Source of the DNA: Flavobacteriales bacterium UBA6770
Lineage (GTDB): Bacteria > Bacteroidota > Bacteroidia > Flavobacteriales_G > Salibacteraceae
Length of the DNA stretch: 64,000 nt
Direction: 5' to 3'
NCBI GenBank assembly: GCA_905181875.1
Contig: CAJIZH010000006.1
Span: forward strand, 124,001 to 188,000
The first letter of the stretch is position 1. Every line of letters starts with the position of its first letter. A program made the translations under genes and the position numbers. Below the pieces are notes generated by a model. That model saw only the letters and a list, made by a program, of their open reading frames with translations. It had not been told where the DNA came from and ran no database searches. Below are positions 39,319-49,684 of this stretch, in pieces.

Positions 39319-40068
39319 TTATTCAGCTAATTCTCCGATAGTGTCGTAAAAAGCTATTTCGTGATTTTTTTGAAGTGCCCAGTCCGAGTTGCCGTAATCA
39401 AAATGCCAAAACTCTTTATAGTAGCAGATAAAACCTTCATCGTGAAATAAATCAAGGAGTAACTTCCGGTTCTGTTTTGCGGTTTCAGTAATCTTTGGGT
39501 TATAAGGATAGCATCTTTTACCAAGTCTAATGTTCCAACCTTTATTGGATCCAAAATCAAGCATTGTTTGAGTCTCATTGTCAAATATAAGAGCGTCAAT
39601 TGCTCCACCAGTAGAGTGTGTCGATTGGTTAGCTGGAGCTACAAAATTGTCTAAACTATTAAAAAGTTTTTCTTCTGTAAAAGAAGGGTTTTTTTTCTGT
39701 GCTTTTTGATAATGAGTTTCCCAAATCTTTTGCTGATGGTCAAAAGAACGCCAAGCCGATCGAATTGCCAACGTCATATTCTGTTCAGTAAGTTTTTCAC
39801 TTATGCGCTTTATTTTAGGAATTATTGCCTCACGAATCAGATATTGGTAATTTTCCACGAAAGAAGGCTCATACAATAGGGTTAGGCCAGCCTCTTTAAG
39901 ACTTAATAGAGGTGATCCATCATCTTCAATTTCAAAAGTATTTTTTAGTTTTCTAAGCTCGACATCTTGCGATTCAACCATTTCGCAGTACTCATTTTCA
40001 TTCATCAGCTTGTTATCTTTAATTTTTTGACCTAGGACCCAGTTATTATGATAAACAAAGTTCCACAA
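39319..40068 (-). CDS. M15-family D-Ala-D-Ala carboxypeptidase (VanY-like)
   Basis: AIRSAWRSFDHQQKIWE, NQSTHSTGGAIDAL, KEFWHFDYG. Start may be the ATG at 40005. Confidence 0.88.
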   Translation of the reverse strand: MWNFVYHNNWVLGQKIKDNKLMNENEYCEMVESQDVELRKLKNTFEIEDDGSPLLSLKEAGLTLLYEPSFVENYQYLIREAIIPKIKRISEKLTEQNMTLAIRSAWRSFDHQQKIWETHYQKAQKKNPSFTEEKLFNSLDNFVAPANQSTHSTGGAIDALIFDNETQTMLDFGSNKGWNIRLGKRCYPYNPKITETAKQNRKLLLDLFHDEGFICYYKEFWHFDYGNSDWALQKNHEIAFYDTIGELAE

Positions 40069-40157
40069 ATTAAATAGAGTAGGACTATAGGGATAAGTTT
40101 TTGTTTGGTTTTTTGAAGCTCTTTAAATTATACTTCGGAAACATTTAACTCAATAGT

Positions 40158-40388
40158 TTATTTGCGCTTTAGATAAAGCGTTGCTGAAGGATTTGGAACT
40201 AAATATAATTTTAGAAAGTAGATTACCCACCTTCCAAGTACACTTAGAAGGCAGATCATCACAATGGTTGAAATTGCACTGCTATATGTTCTGTACCTCA
40301 TAAAACCAAGACCTTTGGTAGCCAAAATATGTATGATCGCCAATAATCCTAGAATTGCTGTTGCAGTATTAATTACAGAGCCAATCAT
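40158..40388 (-). CDS. Hypothetical small membrane protein
   Basis: 76 aa with two TM segments; abuts the SPFH gene on the same strand. Confidence 0.55.
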   Translation of the reverse strand: MIGSVINTATAILGLLAIIHILATKGLGFMRYRTYSSAISTIVMICLLSVLGRWVIYFLKLYLVPNPSATLYLKRK

Positions 40389-41234
40389 TTACTTTTTTGG
40401 TACACTTCCAACACCTATAAAAGGTATTGCACCAGCTCCAGTAACGCCTGGTAATATTCCATTCCATTTTTCAATGGCTTTCAGATTAGCTTCAATTTTT
40501 CGCAGCTCAATCAAATCAGGAGAAATATTCATTTTTTGAAGTCTAAGTGCTTCTGCTTCAGCAGTCGCTGCAGCAATAGTTTGTTGAGCTTCTACTTTTA
40601 TACGATCAAGATCACGTTTTGCCTTCAATGCATTTTGCTCAGCCGTTTGCTTTGCTTCAATTGCATCAGTAAACGTTTGAGAAAAACTAAAAGAGATAAT
40701 AGAAAATGCATCTACTGAGATATTAGACTCTAACAGTCGCCTAGTTAGCGAAGCTTGCATTTCTCGGCTAACTGATGGTCGTTTAGTAATCAATTCTTCC
40801 GCTGTATAACGCGCAGATACAGCTTTCATAACTTCTTGTATCGCCGGATCAATAATTCTTCCTTTAAACTCTACACCTATGGTTTGATATACAACGTTTA
40901 CTTTATCCGGTATAACGTGGTAATTCAATGCAACCGATAAATCTACGTCTTGCAGGTCAGAGGAAGAAGAGGCTGCATCGGTAGTAACCTTTTGGATTTT
41001 AACATCCATTGGAATTACTGTTTGTACAACTGGAATTTTAAAGTGAATACCTTCATTCAAAACCAAATCTTGAACAGCACCAAAATTTTGTACGATTCCA
41101 CGCTCACCTGCGCCAATTTGCACCCAAGGCTTAAAAGTTATTACAAGCAATAGCAAACCGCCAATAATCAAAAGCTTTTTGTACTTCCCATTCATTAATA
41201 TATTCTTCAAATCGTCCATTTCTGTGTTCTCCAT
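40389..41234 (-). CDS. Prohibitin/SPFH-domain membrane protein
   Basis: VQIGAGERGIVQNFGAVQDLVLNEGIHFKIPVVQTV...; coiled AEQNALKAKRDLDRIKVEAQQTIAAATAEAEAL. Confidence 0.92.
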   Translation of the reverse strand: MENTEMDDLKNILMNGKYKKLLIIGGLLLLVITFKPWVQIGAGERGIVQNFGAVQDLVLNEGIHFKIPVVQTVIPMDVKIQKVTTDAASSSSDLQDVDLSVALNYHVIPDKVNVVYQTIGVEFKGRIIDPAIQEVMKAVSARYTAEELITKRPSVSREMQASLTRRLLESNISVDAFSIISFSFSQTFTDAIEAKQTAEQNALKAKRDLDRIKVEAQQTIAAATAEAEALRLQKMNISPDLIELRKIEANLKAIEKWNGILPGVTGAGAIPFIGVGSVPKK

Positions 41235-41815
41235 TTTTCTTGTCTTTAGTTCGGCGCAAAGGTATGAATTAGGTTTGGGGGAGTTGTTAAATCCTGCCGA
41301 GGTAGAATTGAAGATATATCAGATGTTTTTTGACTGTTATCTAAGTTTTGATGAACTGATATGAAGCTGTACTTTACTTCCGCTTAACTTTTGCAGGTCT
41401 CGTCATTTTTAAACAAACCGATATGTGTTGTTAAAACTATCGTCATTCCAAAAGCGTAATCGAACGAAAATTTAGAAAAGTTTGAGTGAAATTGCTGTAC
41501 GGAATCTATTTTCCTATAGGTGCGTGCAACTATGTAATGCATATCGACCAATAAAACGAAGAGTGGAAGTGAAAAGAGTTGAATTGGCCTCCTCATACTC
41601 TGTTATTCCAAAGCAGTAGAATTATTTTGCTTTATTTTTTTGACTTGGGAGCAAGAAGGAAAATTCAATGCGATGCAATCGCTCAAGAGCAGAGTGAAGG
41701 AGGTCTAGCATCAGTGAAATAAGCATTAATTTAAGAGTATATTAAATCTCTTTATCTTGAAAAGTAGAACAAACAGTTTTATTACTTTTCAACATAAACG
41801 ACACACCAGAACATT

Positions 41816-41823
41816 ACATTTGC
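41816..41823 (+). promoter_or_regulatory. Bacteroidota -7 like element TACATTTG upstream of ftcD
   Basis: Matches TAnnTTTG, 22 nt before the ATG. Confidence 0.4.
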
Positions 41824-41845
41824 CTACATAAAAATCAAAGGCAAA

Positions 41846-43543
41846 ATGGAACAACAATTAATAGAATGTGTACCTAATATTTCAGAGGGTAGAGATGCTG
41901 CAAAAATCAAAGCTATAACTGACGTAGTAGAAACTATAGAAGGTGTTAAACTGCTAGACGTTGATCCAGGAAAAGCCACCAACAGAACAGTAATCACATT
42001 TGTAGGTGAGCCAGAAAAAGCCATTGAAGCTGCATTTCTTTTGATCAAAAAAGCTTCAGAGCTTATCGATATGAGAAAACACTCAGGCGAGCACCCTCGT
42101 TTTGGTGCAACCGATGTTTGTCCATTAGTTCCTATTGCCAATATATCTATGGAAGAAACGGCAAAATATGCGTCCAAATTGGGTGAGCGTGTTGGTCGTG
42201 AATTGGGCATCCCCGGTTACTTCTATGAAAACGCAGCCAAAGAAGACAAAAGAGTAAACTTAGCTAGTTGCCGAGAAGGTCAGTACGAAGGGCTTTCAAA
42301 AAAATTAAGCGATCCGGATTGGAAACCAGATTTTGGTCCAGCTGAATTTAATGCTAAAGTGGCTCAGTCGGGTTGCACAGCAATTTCAGCAAGAGACTTC
42401 CTGGTAGCTTATAACATTAACCTAAACACAACTTCTACTCGCAGAGCCAATGCCATTGCCTTTGACATTCGTGAAGCAGGAAGATTAAAAACAGAAGGTG
42501 GTTCCTTATCTGGTAAGAAAGTATTGGATGCAAACGGAGAACCCGTTCGTGAGCCAGGAAAACTGAAATGTGTAAAAGGAATAGGCTGGTACATTGAAGA
42601 GTACGGAGTTGCTCAAATCTCATACAACCTAACTAATATAAGTGTTACGTCAATTCATGAAGCATTTGACGCTACACAAGAATCTGCAATTGCAAGAGGA
42701 CTTAGAATCACCGGGTCAGAATTGATTGGTTTAGTGCCCTTGAATGCATTGTTGGATGCGGGACGTTATTTCTTGAAAAAACAAGAACGTTCTTTAGGCG
42801 TATCAGAATCTGAATTGATAAAGATTGCTGTAAAATCGCTGGGACTTGACGATTTAGCTCCATTTGATCCAGCAGAAAAAATTATAGAATATAAACTAAG
42901 AGGTGCTGCTGGTGATAAGCTAGTGGACATGGACTTGATTGCCTTTGCTGATGAAACAGCAAGTGAGTCTCCAGCACCTGGCGGTGGTTCAATCTCTGCC
43001 TATGTGGGCACATTAGGAATTAGTTTGGCTACAATGGTGGCAAATCTTTCTGCCCACAAACGTGGTTGGGACGATAGATGGGAAGAGTTTTCAGAATGGG
43101 CTGAAAAAGGTCAGGCTATCAAAAACAAATTGTTGTTGTTGGTAGATGAAGATACTGCTGCTTTCAACAAAATAATGGACGCTTTTGGTTTGCCAAAAGA
43201 TTCGGATGCTGAAAAAGCAGTTAGAGGCCAAGCGATTCAGGTTGCAACGAAATACGCGATTGAAATTCCTTTTCAGGTAATGGAAACGGTTTACGATTCG
43301 TTCGAAGTAATTGAAGCAATGGTAGCAGTCGGAAACCCAAATTCGATTACCGATGCTGGAGTAGGAGCCTTGTGTGCTCGAACTGCAATTATGGGAGCGT
43401 TTATGAATGTGAAGATCAATACTGGCGATTTAAAAGATAAAGAGTTCGTTGCTGATATATTGAAAAGAGGGCAAGAAATTCAGGACAAAGCCGTTGCTAA
43501 GGAAGCTGAGTTGGTTGCAAAGGTGAATGCTGCAATTGTTTAG
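41846..43543 (+). CDS. ftcD: Bifunctional glutamate formimidoyltransferase / formimidoyltetrahydrofolate cyclodeaminase
   Basis: N-terminal IECVPNISEGRD...HPRFGATDVCPLVPI; C-terminal cyclodeaminase DETASESPAPGGGSISAYVGTLGISLATMVANL. Confidence 0.95.
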   Translation: MEQQLIECVPNISEGRDAAKIKAITDVVETIEGVKLLDVDPGKATNRTVITFVGEPEKAIEAAFLLIKKASELIDMRKHSGEHPRFGATDVCPLVPIANISMEETAKYASKLGERVGRELGIPGYFYENAAKEDKRVNLASCREGQYEGLSKKLSDPDWKPDFGPAEFNAKVAQSGCTAISARDFLVAYNINLNTTSTRRANAIAFDIREAGRLKTEGGSLSGKKVLDANGEPVREPGKLKCVKGIGWYIEEYGVAQISYNLTNISVTSIHEAFDATQESAIARGLRITGSELIGLVPLNALLDAGRYFLKKQERSLGVSESELIKIAVKSLGLDDLAPFDPAEKIIEYKLRGAAGDKLVDMDLIAFADETASESPAPGGGSISAYVGTLGISLATMVANLSAHKRGWDDRWEEFSEWAEKGQAIKNKLLLLVDEDTAAFNKIMDAFGLPKDSDAEKAVRGQAIQVATKYAIEIPFQVMETVYDSFEVIEAMVAVGNPNSITDAGVGALCARTAIMGAFMNVKINTGDLKDKEFVADILKRGQEIQDKAVAKEAELVAKVNAAIV

Positions 43544-43876
43544 GGACTGGTTGTTCTCGATACAATTTTATTACGCAAGCTTCATAAAATCACTCAAACT
43601 GTCAATTCAGAAAACGTGATGTCAGTTCGAGTGGTTTGTAATGAGCGAATAAAATGTATTAAGATGCTAATTTTATTATTGTCCTCTGCGTTTATCTACC
43701 GTCATTTCTGCGCAGGAATTATGAACTACACTAAATAGGCATGAAAAGGAGAAATAGGTTTTACTTGATCTTATCCTCAAACCATTGTCCCTAAAATGCG
43801 TAACTATAAGTAGTAAGTATATACTCACAGTCAAGCTGAGAATGAAGATTTAATAAAGTAAGCAACAACATAACAA

Positions 43877-46147
43877 ATGGATAAAAAGCTCCACATATTC
43901 AGATTCTGGGTTCAGCGGGTGATTTTCTTTTTTCCTATTCAGCTTATTCTAGCGCATCTCAAGCGCAGTCATGTGCTGATTGTCTATTGGTTGGTGCTTT
44001 ATGGTTTAGTTTCAGGTCAAATCGCTGCCAAATACGGTATTCCAAATCTGTTGCTGTATCCAGAGTATCTGGGAGTCTCAAATTTTTTGTCTCACATTAT
44101 TTTAGGATTAGCCTTTGGCTCTTTTGTAATGTCTTTTCAGATAAGCTCCTACATAGTTTTTGGTTATCGATTTCCATTTATAGCCACTTTGAGCAAACCT
44201 TTCTTGAAGTACTCTCTAAACAATGCGTTAATTCCTTTAGTATTTACAGGGTTCTACTTTTCTTATTTCATTGATTTCCAGTTAAATAAAGAATTGCTTT
44301 CGCAATGGGATGTCGCTAAAAATAGTGCTGGTTTTCTGTCTGGAATGGCCTTCTTTTTAATTATAGGTTATTGGTATTTTTTGTCTACAAACAAAAGCAT
44401 TTTCGCCTTTATAGCTCCCAAAGCTTCGTTAGGCGATAGCAAATACGAGCCTATAAATTTATTGTTCGACAGTTCGGTAAAGTGGTATCAATTTTTGAAA
44501 CGCGATAGTGAGTGGAAAATTGAAACTTATTGGAGTGGTAATTTTAGTGTTAAAATAGCCCGAAGCAGTGCACATTATAATCGAGATACCCTCAAAAAAG
44601 TATTTGAGCAAAATCATTTCAATGCTTCTCTTTTTGAGATAGGAGCAATCTTTAGTTTGTTAATAGTGGGTGTTTTTATGGAATCACCCGTCTTCGCTAT
44701 TCCAGCTGGAGCAAGCATTCTATTGTTGTTTACAATGACACTTATGCTCTCTGGCGCTCTGCATAATTGGTTAAAAGGGTGGAGCGTTTTGGGGTTTGTT
44801 TTAATAATTCTCTTTGCAAACGGACTATCCAAAAACCCAAACATTAGAAAGGAAAACAAGGCCTATGGCCTTAACTATTCAGTAAAAGCCGTACCCTATA
44901 GTAATGGTGAAATAAGAATCCGATTGCTCGATGCAGAAGCTGTTCAGCAAAGTTTTGATAATGAGATTAAGGCATTAAACCAATGGAAGTCCAAAGAGAA
45001 ATCCAAAACACTTTTTATTATCAATACCAGTGGCGGCGGATTGCGCTCTGCCTTATGGACCTATTACTGTTTGGCGAACATAGATTCAGTGTCCAATCAG
45101 GCTATAATGAACAAAACACGATTCATTACAGGTGCTTCGGGCGGCATGATTGGTGCTTCCTATTATCGGGAATTACATTTAAGAAATCAATTGCTTGAAA
45201 ATTTCGATTTTTCGATTGACAGATACGGCAGTCTATTATCGAATGATTTGTTGAATTCCCTGTCTTTTTCTTGGGTTGTAAATGACATATTTAGAATGCG
45301 CACATTTGAAGTAAATGGGCAGTCCTTTTTTAAGGATCGTGCTTATTACTTTGAAAATCAATTGAATATAAATACTCAAGGACTTATAGATAAACCGTTG
45401 AGTTATTACCGAGATTTTACTCAAAATGGAAGTTTGCCTTTTTTATTATTAACGCCAACTATTATCAATGATGGCAGAAGATTAATGGTTTCTAGCCTAC
45501 CCTTGAACTTTATGTACAAACCGTATTTCGGTAAAGAAGGAATCCAAAATTCTAGGTTTATTGATTTCATTGATTTTCAGTCTTATTTTAAAAACCAAGG
45601 TGCCGATAGTTTGCGTTTTACTACCGCGCTTCGCATGAATTCTACCTTTCCATTTGTACTGCCAAATATCTACTTGCCAACCGAGCCAAAAATTCAAGTT
45701 ATGGATGCCGGTCTGCGTGATAATTTCGGTATGCTATCAACTACTCAATACTTACATGCAATGCAGGATTGGTTGGATACAGCGATTGAGAAAATTGTGA
45801 TCATTCGAATTTTTGATAAACCTAAAGAAATTGAAATAAGGGAAGACCCTTATCAGTCGTTGATACATTCAATTACAGCACCGGTAGATCATGTTTATTT
45901 GAATATGTTTAATACTCAACGATTGAGAGAAGATAATTTGCTAAATAATCTTCCACTGGTATTAAAGTCTAAACTAGAGATTATTGATTTTCCACTAGAA
46001 CTCGATGGCTCTAGAAACATTCCTTTGAGCTGGCAATTGACACAAAGCGACAAGAATTTGATCCGTGAGTCTTTTTTTTCACCTAAAAACGAATCTGCGA
46101 TAAATCTAGTTAAATACCACCTTTCGTATTCGTTCAAGACGTATTAA
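43877..46147 (+). CDS. Membrane-anchored patatin-like phospholipase
   Basis: Multiple N-terminal TM segments; NTSGGGLRSALWTYY, FITGASGGMIGASYY (GXSXG), DAGLRDNFGML (Asp of the dyad). Confidence 0.85.
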   Translation: MDKKLHIFRFWVQRVIFFFPIQLILAHLKRSHVLIVYWLVLYGLVSGQIAAKYGIPNLLLYPEYLGVSNFLSHIILGLAFGSFVMSFQISSYIVFGYRFPFIATLSKPFLKYSLNNALIPLVFTGFYFSYFIDFQLNKELLSQWDVAKNSAGFLSGMAFFLIIGYWYFLSTNKSIFAFIAPKASLGDSKYEPINLLFDSSVKWYQFLKRDSEWKIETYWSGNFSVKIARSSAHYNRDTLKKVFEQNHFNASLFEIGAIFSLLIVGVFMESPVFAIPAGASILLLFTMTLMLSGALHNWLKGWSVLGFVLIILFANGLSKNPNIRKENKAYGLNYSVKAVPYSNGEIRIRLLDAEAVQQSFDNEIKALNQWKSKEKSKTLFIINTSGGGLRSALWTYYCLANIDSVSNQAIMNKTRFITGASGGMIGASYYRELHLRNQLLENFDFSIDRYGSLLSNDLLNSLSFSWVVNDIFRMRTFEVNGQSFFKDRAYYFENQLNINTQGLIDKPLSYYRDFTQNGSLPFLLLTPTIINDGRRLMVSSLPLNFMYKPYFGKEGIQNSRFIDFIDFQSYFKNQGADSLRFTTALRMNSTFPFVLPNIYLPTEPKIQVMDAGLRDNFGMLSTTQYLHAMQDWLDTAIEKIVIIRIFDKPKEIEIREDPYQSLIHSITAPVDHVYLNMFNTQRLREDNLLNNLPLVLKSKLEIIDFPLELDGSRNIPLSWQLTQSDKNLIRESFFSPKNESAINLVKYHLSYSFKTY

Positions 46148-46175
46148 TTTTTAATTTTAACATTCAATTTTTAGG

Positions 46176-46520
46176 ATGATTAAACAAGATAGAATAGAGT
46201 TAATTAAAGAGATGCTTTCGACCAATTCTAAGGATCCCTTCCTGAATTATGCAGCTGCATTAGAGTATAGTAAGTTCGGTGATAAAGCAAAGGCAATTAG
46301 TCTTTTGGAAGATGTTGCTGATTTTGATCCTAAGTATTTAGGAACCTATTATCTGCTTGGGCAGATATACGAGGAGGTAGATCAGCTTGAAAAGGCGATA
46401 AATATTTACCGTCGAGGTAGAAAAATTGCCAACGAACAGAATAATAACAAGACTTTAGGCGAACTCAATGAAGCGTTAATGCTGATTGATGAGGAGTTTG
46501 ATGAAGCTTGGGAGGATTAA
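46176..46520 (+). CDS. TPR-containing protein
   Basis: NYAAALEYSKFGDKAKAISLLEDVADFDPKYLGTYYLLGQIYEEVDQLEKAINIYRRGRKIA. Confidence 0.8.
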   Translation: MIKQDRIELIKEMLSTNSKDPFLNYAAALEYSKFGDKAKAISLLEDVADFDPKYLGTYYLLGQIYEEVDQLEKAINIYRRGRKIANEQNNNKTLGELNEALMLIDEEFDEAWED

Positions 46521-46687
46521 TTCTTTAGTTTATTCCTTCATTATTTATACCATTTCTTCTTATCAGAGCGTGAATCCCTCTTTGTATTTAAGAGATTCAT
46601 GGACGACTGAACCCGTTTACAACTGACCGGGAATTACGATTAAGGAGTGTGAATTTTCCTCTCGTCGTTATGTCAAAACAATTCAGC

Positions 46688-47605
46688 CTAACGCTCAATT
46701 TTAAAGGTTTTTCCTTCAATTGCTAGCTCAGTATTCTCAAAAATAGTTTGCGCTTCTGCTTTAATCGGTTCTAGCTGCGTATATCGCGTGCTAAAGTGAC
46801 CCAATACCAATTTCTTGCAATTTGTTTTAAGAGCGATTTCTGCTGCTTGTAGATTAGTTGTGTGGAAAGTATCGGCTGCTCGTTGGGCGGCATCGCCCAT
46901 AAATGTCGATTCGTGATAGAGAATATCACTATCCTTTATCGCTTCATAGTAAGAATCCTTTGGCTTGGTGTCAGTAATAAATGCATACTTACGAAGCGAT
47001 AGTGGAGCCTCTGTTGCATCAGCTGCATAAATTGTTTCTTTTGCTCTGTGAATGTCTTTTCCCTGTTTTAATAATTTTATTTCTTCAACTCCCAGTTTCA
47101 AGGATTGAAGACTATCTTTTTTGATATTCAGGGGTTTTTCGGTTTCTCGAAAAATAAATCCAAAACACGGAATTCGATGATCTACGGGAGTGGCAGTTAC
47201 TTCAACGTTGTGATCTTTTAGAATAACAGATTCTGTTTCATCGTCCAGATAATTGTAATGAATTTCATATTTCAGTTTGGTATTTGATACTGAAAGCTGT
47301 AGATTAAGTATTTCTCGCAGCATTCTGTTAGCGTGAATAGTAAGCGTGCTTTCTCTTCCCAGTAAATGCATGGTATTTAGCAAGCCAATAAGTCCGAAAT
47401 AATGATCGCCATGCAAGTGAGAAATGAAAATATGTTCGATACGTTGGAACTTGATTCCGAACTTTCTCATTTGAATTTGAGCACCTTCACCGCAGTCAAT
47501 TAAATAGTAATGGTGATTAATATTCAGTAATTGACTAGTCGGATGTCGCGTAGGCGTAGGAACAGCAGAATTAGAGCCGAGAATGGTAATTTCAAATGGA
47601 GTCAT
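46688..47605 (-). CDS. rnz: Ribonuclease Z
   Basis: ITILGSNSAVPTPTRHPTSQ, HIFISHLHGDHYFGLIGLL, LGHFSTRY. Confidence 0.95.
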   Translation of the reverse strand: MTPFEITILGSNSAVPTPTRHPTSQLLNINHHYYLIDCGEGAQIQMRKFGIKFQRIEHIFISHLHGDHYFGLIGLLNTMHLLGRESTLTIHANRMLREILNLQLSVSNTKLKYEIHYNYLDDETESVILKDHNVEVTATPVDHRIPCFGFIFRETEKPLNIKKDSLQSLKLGVEEIKLLKQGKDIHRAKETIYAADATEAPLSLRKYAFITDTKPKDSYYEAIKDSDILYHESTFMGDAAQRAADTFHTTNLQAAEIALKTNCKKLVLGHFSTRYTQLEPIKAEAQTIFENTELAIEGKTFKIER

Positions 47606-48312
47606 TAGTGCTGAATAGTAATTTTGTTAAACAGCATCTTATCGTCAATTTGATACTTGACGATGTATAACCCGTTTTCAATATCTTGTGCAGGAACTTG
47701 AACGTTTTCTTCGTTTGAATTAAAGTTGAAAGTCTTTACTAACTCACCATGCAAATCCAGCAATTCTATTGATAAGGTATTGTACAAATGCCTTCCAAAG
47801 TCAAAGGAAATAAGATCACTTGCAGGGTTCGGGTAAACAGTAATAGACTCATTTTTTGGTGTTTCAATAGATAATGTAGCAGAATCAAACAAATTAAATT
47901 CGACTTCAATAATGGTATCAAAACTTACAATACTAGTTTCGAAGAAGAGTTTAAGAGTGATCGTTTTTTGATTAGCCTCTTTTGGATCATTGGCCAGCCC
48001 TTTAATTTGAATGCAATTATTTGTACCTCCAAGAAATATGCAGTTTGATGGTTTGCACAAATAACTTAAACCCTCATAAAGATTAGGAACGTCTTTAATT
48101 GTAACCTGATTAATTGCGAACCCTTGAATTTCAGCAGGTACAACAATTGTCAAAGTTTCATCATAGACGCTATCGATCCATGCATCTGGAATTTTGTTTT
48201 TTCCTAAGCTTGAATAGGCTCCAAATTCGGTAAACGTATTGTCTGGTTTGCATTGTGCGAAAGTATTAGCAGAAAAAAAACTGAAAGTCAATAGTAAAGC
48301 TGCTAATTTCAT
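47605..48312 (-). CDS. Secreted protein with T9SS type A sorting domain
   Basis: Signal peptide MKLAALLLTFSFFSANTFAQ; VYPNPASDLISFDFG...LYIVKYQIDDKMLFNKITIQ. Confidence 0.85.
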   Translation of the reverse strand: MKLAALLLTFSFFSANTFAQCKPDNTFTEFGAYSSLGKNKIPDAWIDSVYDETLTIVVPAEIQGFAINQVTIKDVPNLYEGLSYLCKPSNCIFLGGTNNCIQIKGLANDPKEANQKTITLKLFFETSIVSFDTIIEVEFNLFDSATLSIETPKNESITVYPNPASDLISFDFGRHLYNTLSIELLDLHGELVKTFNFNSNEENVQVPAQDIENGLYIVKYQIDDKMLFNKITIQH

Positions 48313-48323
48313 CTTTGCCCTCA

Positions 48324-48692
48324 TTATTCAAATCCTTTTTCAATTTCATGCATCATTATTAAATCTAACGCTTCAGGCATGCTGGGGGTTAAGCTCAATA
48401 TGGTGTCTAACTTTGAAAGATTAATAAGTTTGGAGACCAACTCCTTTGCTCCAGAAACAACCAATAACCCATTATTTATTTTTGCAGCACGATGGCCTAC
48501 CAATATTGCACTTAAACCACTCGAATCGCAATACTCACAATTGGAAATATCTAATAGTAAATTATTCAATTTGCCCTCTTCGATTGCGGTATTGAAATGA
48601 TTCTTTAGTTCTGGAGAAATTGCTGAATTGAGCTTAGAGGCTTCAATGGTGATGGCGGTGCAATGCTCTAGTTTTTCTATTTTAAATTCCAT
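48324..48692 (-). CDS. STAS-domain anti-sigma-factor antagonist-like protein
   Basis: LLLDISNCEYCDSSGLSAILVGHRAAKINNGLLVVSG. Confidence 0.88.
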   Translation of the reverse strand: MEFKIEKLEHCTAITIEASKLNSAISPELKNHFNTAIEEGKLNNLLLDISNCEYCDSSGLSAILVGHRAAKINNGLLVVSGAKELVSKLINLSKLDTILSLTPSMPEALDLIMMHEIEKGFE

Positions 48693-48748
48693 AGTTGTTT
48701 TTACTCTTGATTCTCAAAATTAATAAAAGGATGCTATAAAATTGCTTT

Positions 48749-49684
48749 CTACTGCGGTCTATCAATTTTCTGCGCCAAAAGGTATAAAATAGCCATTCTG
48801 ACTGCAACCCCATTTTCAACTTGATCAAGAATTATTGCCTGCTCTGAGTCCGCAATTGCACTAGAAATTTCTACACCGCGATTTATTGGTCCTGGGTGCA
48901 TTATGGTTATTGGCTTTTTTAGTTCTTTCAGTATTTGATCAGTTAATCCAAATTGCATGGTATATTCTCGCAGGCTTGGAAAGTAGCTAATATCCAATCG
49001 TTCCATTTGAATACGCAGCATATTTGCAACATCGCACCAGTTTAGGGCTTTTCTTAAATCTGTTTCGACTTTTACACCCATTTTGTCAATGTACTTTGGT
49101 AGTAGTGTTTTCGGCCCGCAAACCATTACTTCCGCACCCATTTTTTGCAAACAAAATATGTTACTCATTGCAACACGGGAATGCAAAATATCACCTACTA
49201 TAACCACTTTTTTACCAGCAACATCTCCCAGTTTTTCTCGAATAGAATACGAATCGAGCAATGCTTGTGTTGGATGCTCATGCGCTCCGTCACCAGCATT
49301 TATGATTCTGCTATTAACGCGTTGACTCAGAAATACACTAGCACCAGGATTCGGGTGTCGCATTACGACCATATCAACTTTCATCGCCAATATGTTGTTT
49401 ACAGTATCTACTAAAGTCTCACCTTTGCTTACTGATGATGATCCCGCTGAGAAATTGATAACATCTGCAGAAAGCCTTTTTTCTGCCAGCTCAAAAGATA
49501 GTTTAGTTCTTGTTGAGTTTTCAAAAAACAAGTTGGCTATTGTAATATCTCTTAAAGTTGGTACTTTTTTGATTGGACGATTGATAACTTGCTTAAAATT
49601 ATCTGCCGTAGCAAATATGAGTTGAATATCCCTTTCTGTAAGTGATTTAATTCCAATTAAATGTTCTACACTTAATTCACTCAT
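48749..49684 (-). CDS. pyrB: Aspartate carbamoyltransferase catalytic subunit
   Basis: FFENSTRTKLSFELAEKRL, DGAHEHPTQALLDSYSI, MHPGPINRGVEI. Confidence 0.96.
   Translation of the reverse strand: MSELSVEHLIGIKSLTERDIQLIFATADNFKQVINRPIKKVPTLRDITIANLFFENSTRTKLSFELAEKRLSADVINFSAGSSSVSKGETLVDTVNNILAMKVDMVVMRHPNPGASVFLSQRVNSRIINAGDGAHEHPTQALLDSYSIREKLGDVAGKKVVIVGDILHSRVAMSNIFCLQKMGAEVMVCGPKTLLPKYIDKMGVKVETDLRKALNWCDVANMLRIQMERLDISYFPSLREYTMQFGLTDQILKELKKPITIMHPGPINRGVEISSAIADSEQAIILDQVENGVAVRMAILYLLAQKIDRPQ

Noticed and set aside
41384-41596. 70-aa minus-strand ORF upstream of ftcD
   Set aside because: No motif, no convincing RBS, A/T-rich intergenic region; probably chance.
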